From positions 679,001-743,000 of the forward strand of contig JAOPHQ010006257.1 in assembly GCA_030340625.1 (NCBI GenBank): a stretch of 64,000 nt of DNA. Reading direction: 5' to 3'. The translations under genes and the position numbers were made by a program. The stretch is from Merluccius polli. Lineage: Eukaryota; Chordata; Actinopteri; Gadiformes; Merlucciidae. Each line of letters begins with the position of its first letter. Position 1 is the first letter of the stretch. The notes below the pieces were generated by a model. It saw nothing but the letters and a program-made list of their open reading frames with translations. It was not told where the DNA came from and ran no database searches. Positions 44,916-56,230 of this stretch are shown in pieces.

Positions 44916-46447
44916 TCTTATAAACTGTTTCCATAATATGCTTGCTCACTCTAAAGGAGTTGAGCTTGCGTAGTAAGTGGAGACGCTGATTACAGGTTTT
45001 AAAAATATAATCAGTGTTTTCACTGAAATTTAGGTTGCAATCAATATATGTACCTAAATATTTGAACTTGTTTACTACCTCTACAATTTGTCCCTTAATT
45101 ATAAGGGGCTGCACAGGGTCCTTTTCATGAAAGACAAGTTCCTGTGTTTTTGTTACATTGATCTCTAAGAAGCTTTCATCACACCACTTCAGGAGAGATG
45201 ACACATGCTCTGTATACTTCCTCTCCCACAGTGTCCCCCTTCTTCAATAAGGCAACCGGGGCCATATCATCCGCATACTTAAACAAACAAAACTTTTCCA
45301 GATCTAATTGGAATTCGTTTGTGTATATCGAGAAAAGTAATGGGGATAAAATAGTCCCCTGCGGGGCACCAGTATTAAGCACAATGATGTCGGACCGAGT
45401 ATTATTGACCAGAACCTGTTAAGGGCGGTCAGAGAGGAAGTCCCCAACAAGGTGGATAATACCACCGTTTACTCCTATATCAATAAGTCTCTGCAGCAGG
45501 ATGTGAATCTGCATGCTGTTAAAAGCAGAAGTGAAATTGATAAAACAGGGCCCTAGCAAGGTGGGAGGGGACTTGAAGGTGCTTTGACAGGGTGTGGAAC
45601 ATACTGACAGTTGCGTCATCAGTTCCCCTCTGACATTTATAAGCAAACTGGAGATGATCTAAGCTGTTAGAAACCGACGATGTAATTTGTCTGCTTATAA
45701 CTCTCTCAAAACATTTTCCCAAGATAGAAGTAAGAGCAATGGGCCTGAAATCTTTTAATTCAGTAGCTCCAGGCTTTTTGGGGAGAGGCATGATATAAGA
45801 CATTTTCCATAATTTGGGTATTGTTAGAGAAGTGAGCAAATACTGAAATAACTCCAACACAATACCTTTAAGTTCATGAACATTTTCTTTTAAAACTCTA
45901 CCTCTCAGAGGCCATCTGGCCCCGGGGCCGAGTTGGGCTTGATACTAGACAGGCTGGCTACAATCTCATGTTCATTTAGTGTAATAGGGGCATATCCCAC
46001 AATGGACCTGCACACACTATCACGTTCAACACTAAAATCATTCTTGTCAAAACGACTGAAAAAGACATTTAGATCATATGCAAAAGATGGAGAGGGGTGT
46101 GACAGGGGGGTACGCTTCTGCTTAGTTTCCCTGCCCATCATCACATTTAAACCTTCCCATGCTTTCTTGGCATTTCCTGAGAAATAGTGATATTCAATTT
46201 TATCCTTGTATTCTATTTTTGCTTTACTCAGTTTAGATCTTAGTTCACATCTTTTTTCCTTAAGTAACTCAATATTGCCATTTTTAAAAGCACATTTTTT
46301 CTCACGAATACATTCCTTAAGATCACTAGACATCCATAAATTGTTATTAGGAAATGTTCTAACAGTTTTTGTTTGAATGATTTTACTTTCATTAAACAAC
46401 AGATGGGATGTAAAAGTGTCAATTAGTTCATGAGGAGTATGTATCAT
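44905..46447 (-). pseudogene. Rex1-like LINE RT, 5' part
   Basis: Frames 46447-45905, 45860-45519, 45646-45419, 45382-45179 and 45204-44905 together read as one RT with frameshifts; the YADD block is at 45382-45179. The C-terminus follows the RTE insertion at 41565-41224 (AMWYGNLNIKGRSKLQRIVN, LLPSGRRYKVP). Confidence 0.82.
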
Positions 46448-46489
46448 AACATTTCACTAGAAAGTCATCTGTAATGCAACACTGTGGCC

Positions 46490-47372
46490 TGGAAGAGCAA
46501 GCATCAGGTCTCAAGACCTCCTCAGCTCCACAGCTGGCATTTGGCCCAGTCCGTAAGTGCTAGCATTCTGCATGGAAGCCAAGGCCCTGCCATCAGTGGT
46601 GTGGTGAGAAAGGGATTTGGGGTCTGGCCAGCATTTGTTGAGCTCCTCAATGTATGGCTGGGAGGGCAGTACAGAAAAAGTAGCCTGCGGCTGACCTGCC
46701 TAAAGAATGCACTAGCCGGAGTGCCTGCTGTTGGGGCCTCATCCAAGCCTAAGCACACCAGTGCCATTATGGACCACTGGCTTTCTGTGGCTGGGGCAGC
46801 CTCCGAGCCTGCCCTAAACCCGCTTCCCATCCGCTGGGAACAGGTATCGGAAGCAGGGGTGGAAGCTTCTACTTCCCCCTGTCCAGGCTTGTCCTCACAC
46901 AACTGGCTACAGGAAGCCCTCGTAAACGGGGCATCCTCATCCCATCCTGGTGTGGTAGGGGTCCTAGCCTGCGGGCCGTCCATCTGAGTCGCATTCCTCC
47001 TGCCTGGCTGAAGGTTAAGGAGCAAATCCTTAATCTCAGCAAACTCTGAGGTTAGTGTGTTGACTTTAGCTGCCAAACAGTCCACCTTCTTGGCCTTTTT
47101 CCTAGGTGGGGCACCCTCAGGTGGGGAGCGTCTGGGCCCACCCTGTACATTCCGAGCAAAACCAGACAGGGGCAGCTGGCCTCCGGGCTGCAGTCCTTCC
47201 ACCTCAGCCATTCGGGCTAGCTTAAGCTCCCATGGCATGAAACTGCAATTCATGCACTGATTGTCAGACAGCCCCTCCCTCAGTTGTGCAACACAGAGTG
47301 TTGCCTCTTGTGTTGTGCAACACAGAGTGTTGCACAACACAAGAGGCATGTGGGGCATTTGTTATGGCCATT
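46490..47372 (-). pseudogene. DIRS gag-like ORF, N-terminal part
   Basis: A near-continuous ORF (47358-46522) with Pro/Gly-rich composition, a basic patch PPRKKAKK, a predicted coiled segment (LAAKVNTLTSEFAEIKDLLL) and an aromatic C-terminus. Placed as DIRS gag because it lies upstream of the DIRS RT with LINEs between. Homology was not checked. Confidence 0.55.
47303..47347. repeat. Perfect 21-bp inverted repeat, 3-nt loop
   Basis: Arms GCCTCTTGTGTTGTGCAACAC and complement around AGA (47324-47326). The left arm overlaps a direct repeat of GTTGTGCAACACAGAGTGTT (47283, 47312). It lies in the gag-like frame. Confidence 0.93.
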
Positions 47373-47716
47373 GGTAGCTTGCAATGGAGCCATGCAGGCA
47401 CGGCAAACGTAATCCTAACATGGTGCCGTGATTTTATGTTCGTAAATTAATTAAATGAATTAACTTGTTTATGTATTTATTTATTGCTAATTCCAAAGGG
47501 AACCATTACTCGGGAGCGAAAGCACTCTGTAGTAACAGGAAATCAATTAACTTGCTAAATAAGGGGAGTTTCTGAAACTCATATCAAAACAGCTCCCTCA
47601 AACAAGACACAAGTGAACTAGTACCGCTTACTTACAAAATGAGCAAACATGGTGGAGCGAATAACCACAACAAAACAAATGTACCCAGGCCACACCATTT
47701 ATTCTGATGATAATGC
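47373..47716. other. No clear feature
   Basis: AT-rich stretch, probably the 5' end of the DIRS element; I could not find its terminal repeat. Confidence 0.35.
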
Positions 47717-47726
47717 AAGCACTTAG

Positions 47727-48264
47727 TAACCTGACTCCGCCAGATGGAATGATTCGCGTTGGCTCAGCATTTCCATCTGGAATCGTTCCGTTGGAGAGCC
47801 TTTGGGAGGGGGCGAAAATACTGGTTGCTGATTGGATAAACCATATGCCTATGTTGGTGATTGACAGGCCAAATCAACCAATCAGATCAACGAAGCGTAT
47901 GACGTGATAACAGAGCGTCGAGGCAAGCTCATCAAGTAAACAAGTCGGGAGAAGGGCAAAAGCATCTTTTCCCCCAAGAAAAGCCTCCAGTGCCGCTTTT
48001 TGCTCATATTTTAGAGAAGGAATACACTCTAATTCTGCTAAAACTTGTTCGATAGCTGCGCGCATCTCGATCACATCCGCGGAAGCCGCCATGTTGTTTA
48101 GACTGAAGAGTCGCTCCTCATTGCGTCACACACCGCCTCAAAACCTACGCCGATTGGACGATCATTTGGTGATCGGCTCCAAATTATCTCTGTCGTGTAA
48201 TGCCAGTCTGAACTGTGAGTGGAATATCATGGAGCTCGCGAGATCAGGCTGGTCTCGCAAGGCT
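47727..48264 (-). mobile_element. 538-bp element carrying a RecQ-like helicase fragment, 10-bp duplication
   Basis: AAGCACTTAG on both sides (47717-47726, 48265-48274). The ends TAACCTGACTCCGCC and GAGATCAGGCTGGTCTCGC show only weak inverted similarity. A 9-11 bp duplication would suit a Mutator-like element. Confidence 0.65.
47874..48092 (-). pseudogene. RecQ-like helicase N-terminal fragment
   Basis: 72 codons starting MAASADVIEMRAAIEQVL. They reach KYEQKAALEAFLGGKDAFALLPT, the lead-in to the Walker A motif of RecQ-type helicases (normally followed by G-G-K-S). The sequence diverges right there, at a GT, as if only a first exon was captured. The first 50 residues look intact. Confidence 0.6.
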
Positions 48265-48274
48265 AAGCACTTAG

Positions 48275-48627
48275 CCCAGCGGCAATAAACTATAAAAGAG
48301 ACCCGAACAGGCTCCCCTTAAAAGAAACAAAAACGTTCACTTACTTCAAAGCTAACAAAAAGGGGAAACTTACCCTGCTATCCTCTAGCTTCAGCTAGTT
48401 GTTGCAAGCCTCTCCGTAATGTGAGAACATTGAGAGTTAGTTAGAGTGTAGCCGTGATCAATCGCAGCCCTTGGAGGACGAAACCGTAGCTCCAACCATG
48501 CGGTTGCAGGGCTTCTAGCAAAAAGTCACCAGCTATATATTCTTTCTGATTCAACCTGCAAAGCGGATTACCTGCCGCGAGAAGATACAAGGGACATCTT
48601 TCATGGTGACGTGGGCTTATATAGGTT
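48275..48627. other. Unassigned sequence between two elements
   Basis: No ORF or known repeat end recognised; possibly more of the DIRS terminal region. Confidence 0.35.
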
Positions 48628-48631
48628 ACAT

Positions 48632-49020
48632 TGTTGCGGATTAATAATAAGCATATGTATCAGCAGCTCAAAAGAGTAGTAATAAATATACAAGTTGTAG
48701 TAACTGCACCTCAACACATGATGGCGGCAAACAATATACTGGGGGCGGCGCTTAACGCTAGCCATTGTGCGTCATGGAGGCCACGCCTCCTGCCCAGTGA
48801 CTACCGGCGGAAGTCGCCGGCTCAAGTCAGAACCCCCCCAGGCAGCGCATAGGAAGGACGCAAAGCTACTGAGGATGCAACGCTTGGGGGCTCTCCACGC
48901 GTGAACTTATACAATGCCCCTCCTTCTGCTTCATAGATTAAATAATAATGCTAAACAAATAAAGTGAGTTAAAAGCGATCCTGTTGTCGGCGGCCTTCTT
49001 CCTCGGAGCACAACCCCACA
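48632..49020 (+). repeat. 5' LTR, 389 bp
   Basis: TG...CA ends. AATAAA-type signal near 48958. The 3' LTR has a 12-base addition near its start. Confidence 0.88.
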
Positions 49021-49023
49021 ATT

Positions 49024-49041
49024 TGGTGACCCCCGGCGTGA
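49024..49041 (+). promoter_or_regulatory. Primer-binding site, tRNA-Trp type
   Basis: TGGTGACCCCCGGCGTGA starts three bases after the LTR. It complements the 3' end of vertebrate tRNA-Trp with about two mismatches. A donor-like CAG|GTAAGC at about 49126 could be the leader splice site. Confidence 0.6.
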
Positions 49042-52000
49042 TTCGAGGAAGGAGCCGGACCGAGAGAGCGGAGCTATGGAACGGCACACAACTTCCACTT
49101 CTGTCGCAAGCCGGCCATTACACCAGGTAAGCAGAACCTGACCGAATCTGCATAGAATAGATAGATGGATAGATATAGAGACATTATGTGGCAGAGGTGG
49201 CTGGTGTGTGTTGTTGCAGAGCCCTGGTTCTCCGGTCCATAGTCGTTACAGTTAAGCCGACGAGGAAAATGAACAGGCGCTCAACTCTGATTGGGAATTA
49301 GTTAAATGATATTTTGTCGTCATTTACGACCATTAGAAGAAGCAAAGGGCCAGTATCGTATATTTTATTATTAAAAAATGTATAACCTGTAACCTCGGCA
49401 CGGAGCCTGGGAGGCTAAAGAAACTCGGCACGGAGCTTTAGAGTATAAAAATAAAAAAAATTTAAAATAAAAATTAAAAAATTAAAACTCAGTACAAACC
49501 TGGGAATATAAATTTGGGGTATAACCCCTAGAGTATAGGAGAGTGGAAAACGGAGATCGATTGCTACTAACATCGCTACTAACATTGTTACTAACACTGC
49601 ATTCTCAAAGAACTACGCTAACTTGCATGAAACACAATAACCCACGTTTGTGTACACAACTCTGCATGTGCTAATCCTTGCTAACTCTGCTAAAATGCAT
49701 CTTAGTTAACTCTGCAGAATACAACTGGAGATCCCAACACGTGGGTTAGCCCTTTGTTTCTCATAGAAGCATGGTAGCATTCTTGTGCTATTAGCCACAT
49801 AAGCTAAACACGAGGGCCTAACTGAAGATAGCCCACCACGGGGGGTGGTTTATGGCCTTTGTTTCAGGGGGGATGGTAACATTCCTGTGTTCCTAGCCAT
49901 TTGGCCCACGTGGAGGCTAATGGCCATGCTAGGTCTAGGGAGAGACAGTAAACTCATCTATCTAACCTATAGACATATACCTAACAGTGCAAGTGGAGTT
50001 GGAGCACTTGTACATATGGGCACACACATAGTTGGGCATATACACAATATTAACTGGTAGGCCTAGTAACACAGCAGGGAGCATAGATTACAAATCCCTG
50101 TCAGCCATTTTGGGAGTCCCCAAAATGGCCCCCAAGACCCCCTACCCCTCGACCACCCCTACCCCCATCAGACTACCCAGACTTCCCCCCTCCCCCGACG
50201 ACTGACCATGTGATGGGGACAAAGGAAATGAAGTTAATGAATGAAGTGTGAATGAAGTTGTGCACTCCTAGAATGCAAGGGGAGAAGGCAGAATGGAGCC
50301 CAATACAATAATTTGGTTTAATGTTATTATCTAGACATATACATTTATAAATAACTATGTTAACAGATGTCATTACTGCGATAAAAAGTGTTGTTGTGTA
50401 AAAACTGATTATTCATAAGCATCAACTTGTCAGTAATAGGAAGGTGTTAAAATTGACATTAACTCCCTGTTTTATTCTTTCCTTTAACCTTAAGAGAAAG
50501 AGGGGACCTCCATGCCCCTTCCAAAGAAAGATGAACATCTCTTTTTGTTTTTTATTAATGATAAGAAATCATAAGGTTAACAAAGGAGGAAAGGACAGTT
50601 GGACAGGACACAATGAGATGGGGACAGTAAGTGGTGATTCTTAAAACAAAAGGATTTACTTAGAAAGACAGAGGGAAGTAATTAGAAGGATAGAAGAAGA
50701 GGTGAGTGTAAGAAAAGTCAGAGAAAGCGTAAGAAAAATCAGAGAAAGTGAAAAGGGAAAGGAAGAAACGTGGTCAAGAGATAGAGGGAGGCATTATAGA
50801 GTTATAATAGTAGTGGTAATAATAATAATGATGTTAATGATAATAATAATAATAATAATAATAGACATAATGAAACATAATGAAGAAAGCGATGCGAACA
50901 TTAGGACGGTTGAAGATCAGGTCAACTATGTATACATATCTGTTATTTGTTTTTGTTTCCTGTTGATTTGTTTTCTTTGTGTATTTGTTTTATACTTTTA
51001 ACTGTTTGTGTAAGTGTTTTGTGCTTTATAGGACAAATAGCAGACCAACAGCTCAGTCACGTCACATGAAGCCCCGAACCCCTGGTACCCCCTCATGAGT
51101 CTTTGTGCATAAGATGGTTGATGGGCATAATACGGCCCTATCTGATAGTTTCATTTAAATCAGAAGTTATCTCTTCTACCACTCGTCCACAGTAGTCCAG
51201 GGGTCAACCAGCGCTGGGGACTGGTAACAGTCTAGGGACTTTTCTCCCGCCTCAAGCGACGATATGGGAGTGTGGTAGAGTCATAACCTGATACACAGTG
51301 TAGGGGTGTAACAATTAAGCCAGTCAATTTTTGGGTTGCTCAGTTTACCTCCATAATGTGGTGTCCATTGTCTTGTTTTTATATACGATGTTTTGTTTTT
51401 GCTCAATGATGCTGACCGTTGCTGAGGCTATGATTCTTAGATGGACCAGAGGGTTTTCACCTGGGACACACACACAGTGACTGGATTGCAGAGAAGTGCT
51501 TCATCCTGATGGGGGGTGAGATCTTCTCTGGACTAAGAAACCGTCATGATTTTTTTCATCTCCTAGAGGTGGTTATCGACTGGATGATGGTAACCCGACC
51601 TGGACAGACCTCTTCAGCTGCTGAAAGGATAACTGGGAAGAGTTATTTCCGGTGGGGTGAGACTAGCTCATGAATTTGGCCTTATTAGAACAATTGAATA
51701 AGTTTACCTAGTCTAAAAGTAAATTAAAATAATGTGGGCATAAGATTTAAAGGTAACGCTAGAAGACTAAAATAGTTGTTCCAAAAGCTTGATAAACTAG
51801 GACCCAGAATCACTGTCATGTACATATACTTTATGATATCATCGATATATAAAGGTCAATACAAGCGGGAAGAATGAATGCAACATGCTTAACTTTGTGT
51901 TAATTTTGCGTGACTTTTTCAAAGTCACGAGGGGGGAATAAGTAGTGCATTTTATTTCAAGGAGGGACTATTTTTGCATTTTATTTTCAAGAGTATTTTA

Positions 52001-52294
52001 TTTTCAAGGAGGGAAATATTTTTGCATTTTATTTACAAGGGGGGAATATTTGTGCATTCAGATTTTTTGTTTTTTGTTTTTTTTCGTTTTATTTGTTTAA
52101 GTGTTGAATTTGCATAAGTCAGACATATGTTCTTTAAACATTTGCAAGGACCAGGTTAAAGTAATCATTGGGAAATACTTCAGCAATCTGTTGGGAAAGG
52201 ATCTAATGCATAAGCTAAATAGTTTATTGACATAGAAAATTGGGAATTACTACGCCAACGCCTAATGCTGTTATGCTGTGTTTAATACCTTAAC

Positions 52295-52640
52295 TTGTTA
52301 GCTCTTTCCACTGCTGTGTCAAAACTACAGCGCCAACACCGGGTGGTGCAGCAGTTACCCATCAAACAAGCGGTTATGTTACATTCACTGGGAATGGTGG
52401 AAAGAGTGAACGGGACATTCAAGAAACTGACATTTCCGAGAAACAGAGTGCAGAGCCAAAGGACGAACCACCAACCAGGGTGGAGAAAGGTGACCAGGTG
52501 TACCCGAGAGTGTGCAGGGGACAGTGGAGCCCCCCCGACTTGATCAGGCTGTGGTACCTGATATCCTGGAGTTCGGCACCTGTGTCTAGGAGGACATGGC
52601 ACCTGTTTTACTTGAATGTTGAATTATTAAACACACAGTA
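52295..52640 (+). pseudogene. Retroviral integrase remnant
   Basis: HSLGMVERVNGTFK resembles the block around the catalytic Glu of retroviral integrase. A degenerate C-terminal stretch follows (GDQVYPRV). Frames change at about 52480. Catalytic Asp regions are absent. Confidence 0.5.
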
Positions 52641-53517
52641 TGGGTCACGGTTGTCATTACAAGGCAGTTTAAATTCGGAATGTGTTATGCTGTTTTCCCA
52701 TGATTGCTTTAATAATGAGACGGATGAATTTCTTTGATGCTACTGAAATATGTTCTGACTACTGGTGATGAGCGGATCCGTGGGGAAGGCACACATGGGT
52801 ACGTGTTAGTAACCTTGGCATGTGGGCCTTGCCTATGGATCACAAGATGAACATTGAAATCATGAACTGTCCGACTTGAGGTTGGCTACAGATACGGGGA
52901 ATAACACTGTGATGATCTTTGAGTAACCTGCGTGCATGGAAACCATCTGAGCAATTGCATGTTAGTCTACAGGGCGTTTTTTGTTTGTTTTTTGTTTTTA
53001 TTCATACATTACTTGATTTTATTAGTTTTTGACTTCCAATGCATGCTGGAAGTGTTAAAGTTTACTGTTATTTTTTACCTAGAAGTATTCAAGATGTGAA
53101 ATTCATGCCTGGAGGTAATTGAAGGGACCTCTGGGGATGAAAATGTGCCTTTATTTCTGTGGTGGATATGTGTGTTGAATTCACTGTGCCTTAAATACTA
53201 TGCATTTATCACTATGCCTTTCTGTCCTCAGGATACTGTGATGATGGTATGACATATTGATTGTATGATGTGATGATAATTTGTCTACTGTTGGCTACGG
53301 CCCATGTATTCTTTGAGACACACCAAGGTGAATGCCATCCAATTTAGAGATGCGACAGGTTTTCCTACTGTCTAGAAGAGGTTTTCCCGAACTAAGTCGA
53401 TTGGTGATGTTGATGTTTTTCTTTTCGCTTGAATTTATACTCGCTATTTTTAGACCTTACATGATACATTGCATTATTAATTTATAGTATGGTCATCAGT
53501 GATGACCAAGGAGGGAC

Positions 53518-53915
53518 TGTTGCGGATTAATAATAAGCATATGTATCAGCAGCTGCACATAGCCACAAAAGAGTAGAAATAAATATACAAGTTGTAGTAA
53601 CTGCACCTCAACACATGATGGCGGCAAACAATATACTGGGGGCGGCGCTTAACGCTAGCCATTGTGCGTCATGGAGGCCACGCCTCCTGCCCAGTGACTA
53701 CCGGTGGAAGTCGCCGGCTCAAGTCAGAACCCCCCAGGCAGCGCATAGGAAGGATGCAAAGCTACTGAGGATGCAAAGCTTGTGGGCTCTCCACGCGTGA
53801 ACTTATACAATACCCCTCCTTCTGCTTCATAGATTAAATAATAATACTAAACAAATAAAGTGAGTTAAAGCGATCCTGTTGTCGGCGGCCTTCTTCCTCG
53901 GAGCACAACCCCACA
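53518..53915 (+). repeat. 3' LTR, 398 bp
   Basis: Same ends as the 5' LTR; preceded by the polypurine tract at 53508-53517. Confidence 0.88.
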
Positions 53916-53944
53916 ACATCATCCCAGGTCACCTGTGACTTTGT

Positions 53945-54064
53945 TGAGTCAGTAAGAATGAAATAGAACAGCTTGTTTAACTTTGACCTGGTAGCCATTA
54001 AAACAGCTTGTTTAACTTCTACTTGGTAGCCATTAAAACAGCGTTAACTTCTACCTGGTAGCCA
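53945..54064 (+). repeat. Short tandem repeat, about 34 bp x 3
   Basis: Unit with TTAACTTCTACCTGGTAGCC and ATTAAAACAG. Confidence 0.85.
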
Positions 54065-54183
54065 CGTATAAAAACTAGGGCCGCGTTATTTAAGATTAAT
54101 TAATTACACAATAATTAACGCGTTAAAAAAATTGACACATTTTAATCGCACTTATTTTTGCACCGCGGAACGTTTCTCACTGG

Positions 54184-54594
54184 ATGAGTTTCAGGCGGAC
54201 CGATTATACTGGAGCACCAACTAGCGTTCATGAGTTCAGACAACAACAAACCACAGTGAACATGAACGAAGTAGCTGATGAGACCGCTTTGGTTGGCCCC
54301 GTGGATGGGAAATTTTGTTACAAAAAACGAACGGATGGAAGCGTCGATAAGAGCATGGTTGTGTGCAAGCTATGCAACAAGGAATTTGCATATCACCGCA
54401 GCACATCGAGCCTCAAGTATAGGGTGGCCATTCGTCCGGCTTTAGGCCGGACTGTCCGGTTTTTCAATGCTCTGTCCGGCGTCCGGCGCAGCATCAAGCT
54501 GGACGCGTATTTGTCCTCCTTTTTGAGACCCCCCGCCGGTCATAGGTCCGTGGTGTATTACGATCACGCGCCACCCCCCCCCCGCCGGTCATAG
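54184..54594 (+). pseudogene. BED zinc finger of hAT transposase, truncated by insertion
   Basis: Real for about the first 79 codons: MVVCKLCNKEFAYHRSTSSL gives the CxxC half of a BED finger, as in ZBED-type transposases. At 54420 the nested element cuts the ORF; the original frame seems to continue after 54849 (HIAASMDASVVASVDV). Confidence 0.8.
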
Positions 54595-54849
54595 GTCCGG
54601 GGTGTGTTACTATCGCGCGCAACAAAGAAACAACAAAGGAAATCTCCCGCCGCCCCGTCATAGGCCAGGCCCACTTTATACTCTCAGATGGGTCACGCCC
54701 CGTACGCTGGCATGAATGGAATGACGCGGGACCAGCCTATGACGGAGGAGGCAAACGTAATTAGAAAACAATCAAGCAATTAACATAGGCCAAGGTGGCC
54801 CCCGGGCTGAGGTGTCCTCCTTTTCAACAACTCATAAATGGTCACCCTA
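54420..54849. mobile_element. Nested hAT-like element, 430 bp
   Basis: Ends TAGGGTGGCCATTCGTCC and AAATGGTCACCCTA are inverted. Lies inside the BED ORF. I see no perfect 8-bp duplication. Confidence 0.65.
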
Positions 54850-55588
54850 AAAACATATAGCAGCTAGCATGGACGCTAGTGTGGTAGCTAGCGTGGACGT
54901 TAGCCCGACTCCGAGTACAAGGACCCACACTCCACCAGTTGACTGGTTTGAGGACGAGGGTAACTAAGTAAAAAGGCACTTTTTTAAATTTTATTTTAAA
55001 TGGTACACTTTATGTTGAACTATGTATTATGTTGTTGGTGCAACTGGCACTTTATGTTGAACTCTTTATTGTTTTGGCCAAGGTTATTGAGAGAGTTGGA
55101 CTGATATTAATTTTATTTTTTTTAAACCAGCTGTTGGTAAATCAACAAAGTCTGTTATGGCCTCTGAAGCAACAGAGATGTTTTCTAATAGTCAGGGTTT
55201 CCAATGTTCTGAATGTACTTGAAAGTATTGTGTTTTACTTAAAAAAACAAAGTATTATAGTTTACAGAAGGTCTACCTACCTATAGGCTACCTGAATTTC
55301 TGAAATGTACTATATTTCTAAATATGCTATTGCTACACTTAATGGCAAAAATTGCACTGGTCTGTTGGACTTGAACAAAAATAAACAATATTTGTGTTGC
55401 TTAAGCTTATGTATTCAGTCATTATTCAATGGTATACTAAAAATCCATGTGAAAAAAATTACTTCTCACTGTTCTCAGGTCAAATATTTATATGCGATTA
55501 AAAATGCGATTAATTTCGATTAATTAATTACAAAGCATCTAATTAATTCGATTTTTTTTTTTAATCGAGTCCTGGCCCTAATAAAAAC

Positions 55589-56230
55589 ATCTTTTCATCT
55601 ACATGTGATTTGTCTAGATTAATCTGGAATTCCGGATTTTCCGACCTGAAAATGTGACCCGTGTGAGTAATGCAGATCTGTAAAAAAAATATGTTGGTGG
55701 GGGGGGGGTATGAGCTGCCCAAATTAAATGGAGAGGATTTGAGGACATCTATCTAAGATGCAGGTCTACTTTGACTTTGATTGCTGGCTTGCCATGTTGC
55801 TTGTTATTTCACTGTTTTTATGTAGCTAAATTACTAGTGTTTTACTAAGTTAATAAGCTAAACATCGCAATAGAACATTTAAATTCTAACCTGTGTGTTT
55901 AAAAGCTGTGTTTACTGGCACCCGTGACCCTTTTCCAAACATGTACATTAATAGTGCTCCTGGAAAGGAGATGGGAAGAGTAAGTTATTAATGTTAGCCC
56001 TTTAGTGCAGAGGCCAAACTGGGCCTATTTCTTCCTACATTTGTATTGTTCTGTTATGCTTTATAACACCAGATGTGAACATCACAGCTCCATAGATAAT
56101 GTTAGATAGATAATGGATAGATAATGGCTTAAATGATAATAATAGATGATGGCTTAAATTGAAGAAGACCCTTGTACCATTCAATTTATTAACTTAATCA
56201 TTGACTTTTATCATTCCCATTATAATAACG
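55589..56230. other. AT-rich sequence without recognised feature
   Basis: No convincing ORF or repeat end. Confidence 0.4.

Larger units (their letters stand above)
41547..44926. repeat. 11-bp target duplication of the RTE insertion
   Basis: TCTTATAAACT at 41547-41557 and at 44916-44926, directly flanking the RTE element. Confidence 0.93.
41058..46480 (-). mobile_element. Rex1-like LINE, split by an RTE element
   Basis: Parts 44916-46480 and 41058-41557. Encodes SLSSIKPNSAPGPDGL, PIALTSILGKCFERVI, LNTGAPQGTILSPLLFS, FKYADDMAPV, FKYLGTYIDCN and LQRIVNIASKIIG, the Rex1 RT series. It has several frameshifts. The 3' end has AATAAA and (AAAC)n. 5' end approximate; endonuclease missing. Confidence 0.85.
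31930..47372 (-). mobile_element. DIRS-type retroelement, split twice by LINEs, lacking its 3' end
   Basis: On the minus strand: gag-like start (47372-46490), gag end (41035-40700), RT (40697-40200 and 32544-32182), RNase H (32167-31937). The element stops after RNase H; the methylase-like and tyrosine-recombinase parts expected for DIRS are absent. LINEs at 32545-40199 and 41058-46480 interrupt it. Confidence 0.75.
48632..53915 (+). mobile_element. Endogenous retrovirus-like element with two LTRs, defective
   Basis: LTRs at 48632-49020 and 53518-53915, both TGTTGCGG...CCCCACA. Target duplication ACAT (48628-48631, 53916-53919). Primer-binding site at 49024, polypurine AAGGAGGGAC just before the 3' LTR. 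The 4.5-kb interior has no intact gag, pol or env frame; only an integrase-like remnant is recognisable. The LTRs differ at about ten places, so the copy is fairly young. Confidence 0.85.
54076..55580 (+). mobile_element. hAT element with BED ORF, perfect 8-bp duplication
   Basis: Starts TAGGGCCGCGTTATTTAAG and ends TCGAGTCCTGGCCCTA. ATAAAAAC flanks both ends (54068-54075, 55581-55588). Contains a BED zinc-finger ORF and a nested hAT-like element; the catalytic domain is deleted. Confidence 0.9.

Noticed and set aside
50702..51001. 99-aa ORF in the LTR element interior
   Set aside because: Low-complexity AATAATA sequence; no retroviral motif.
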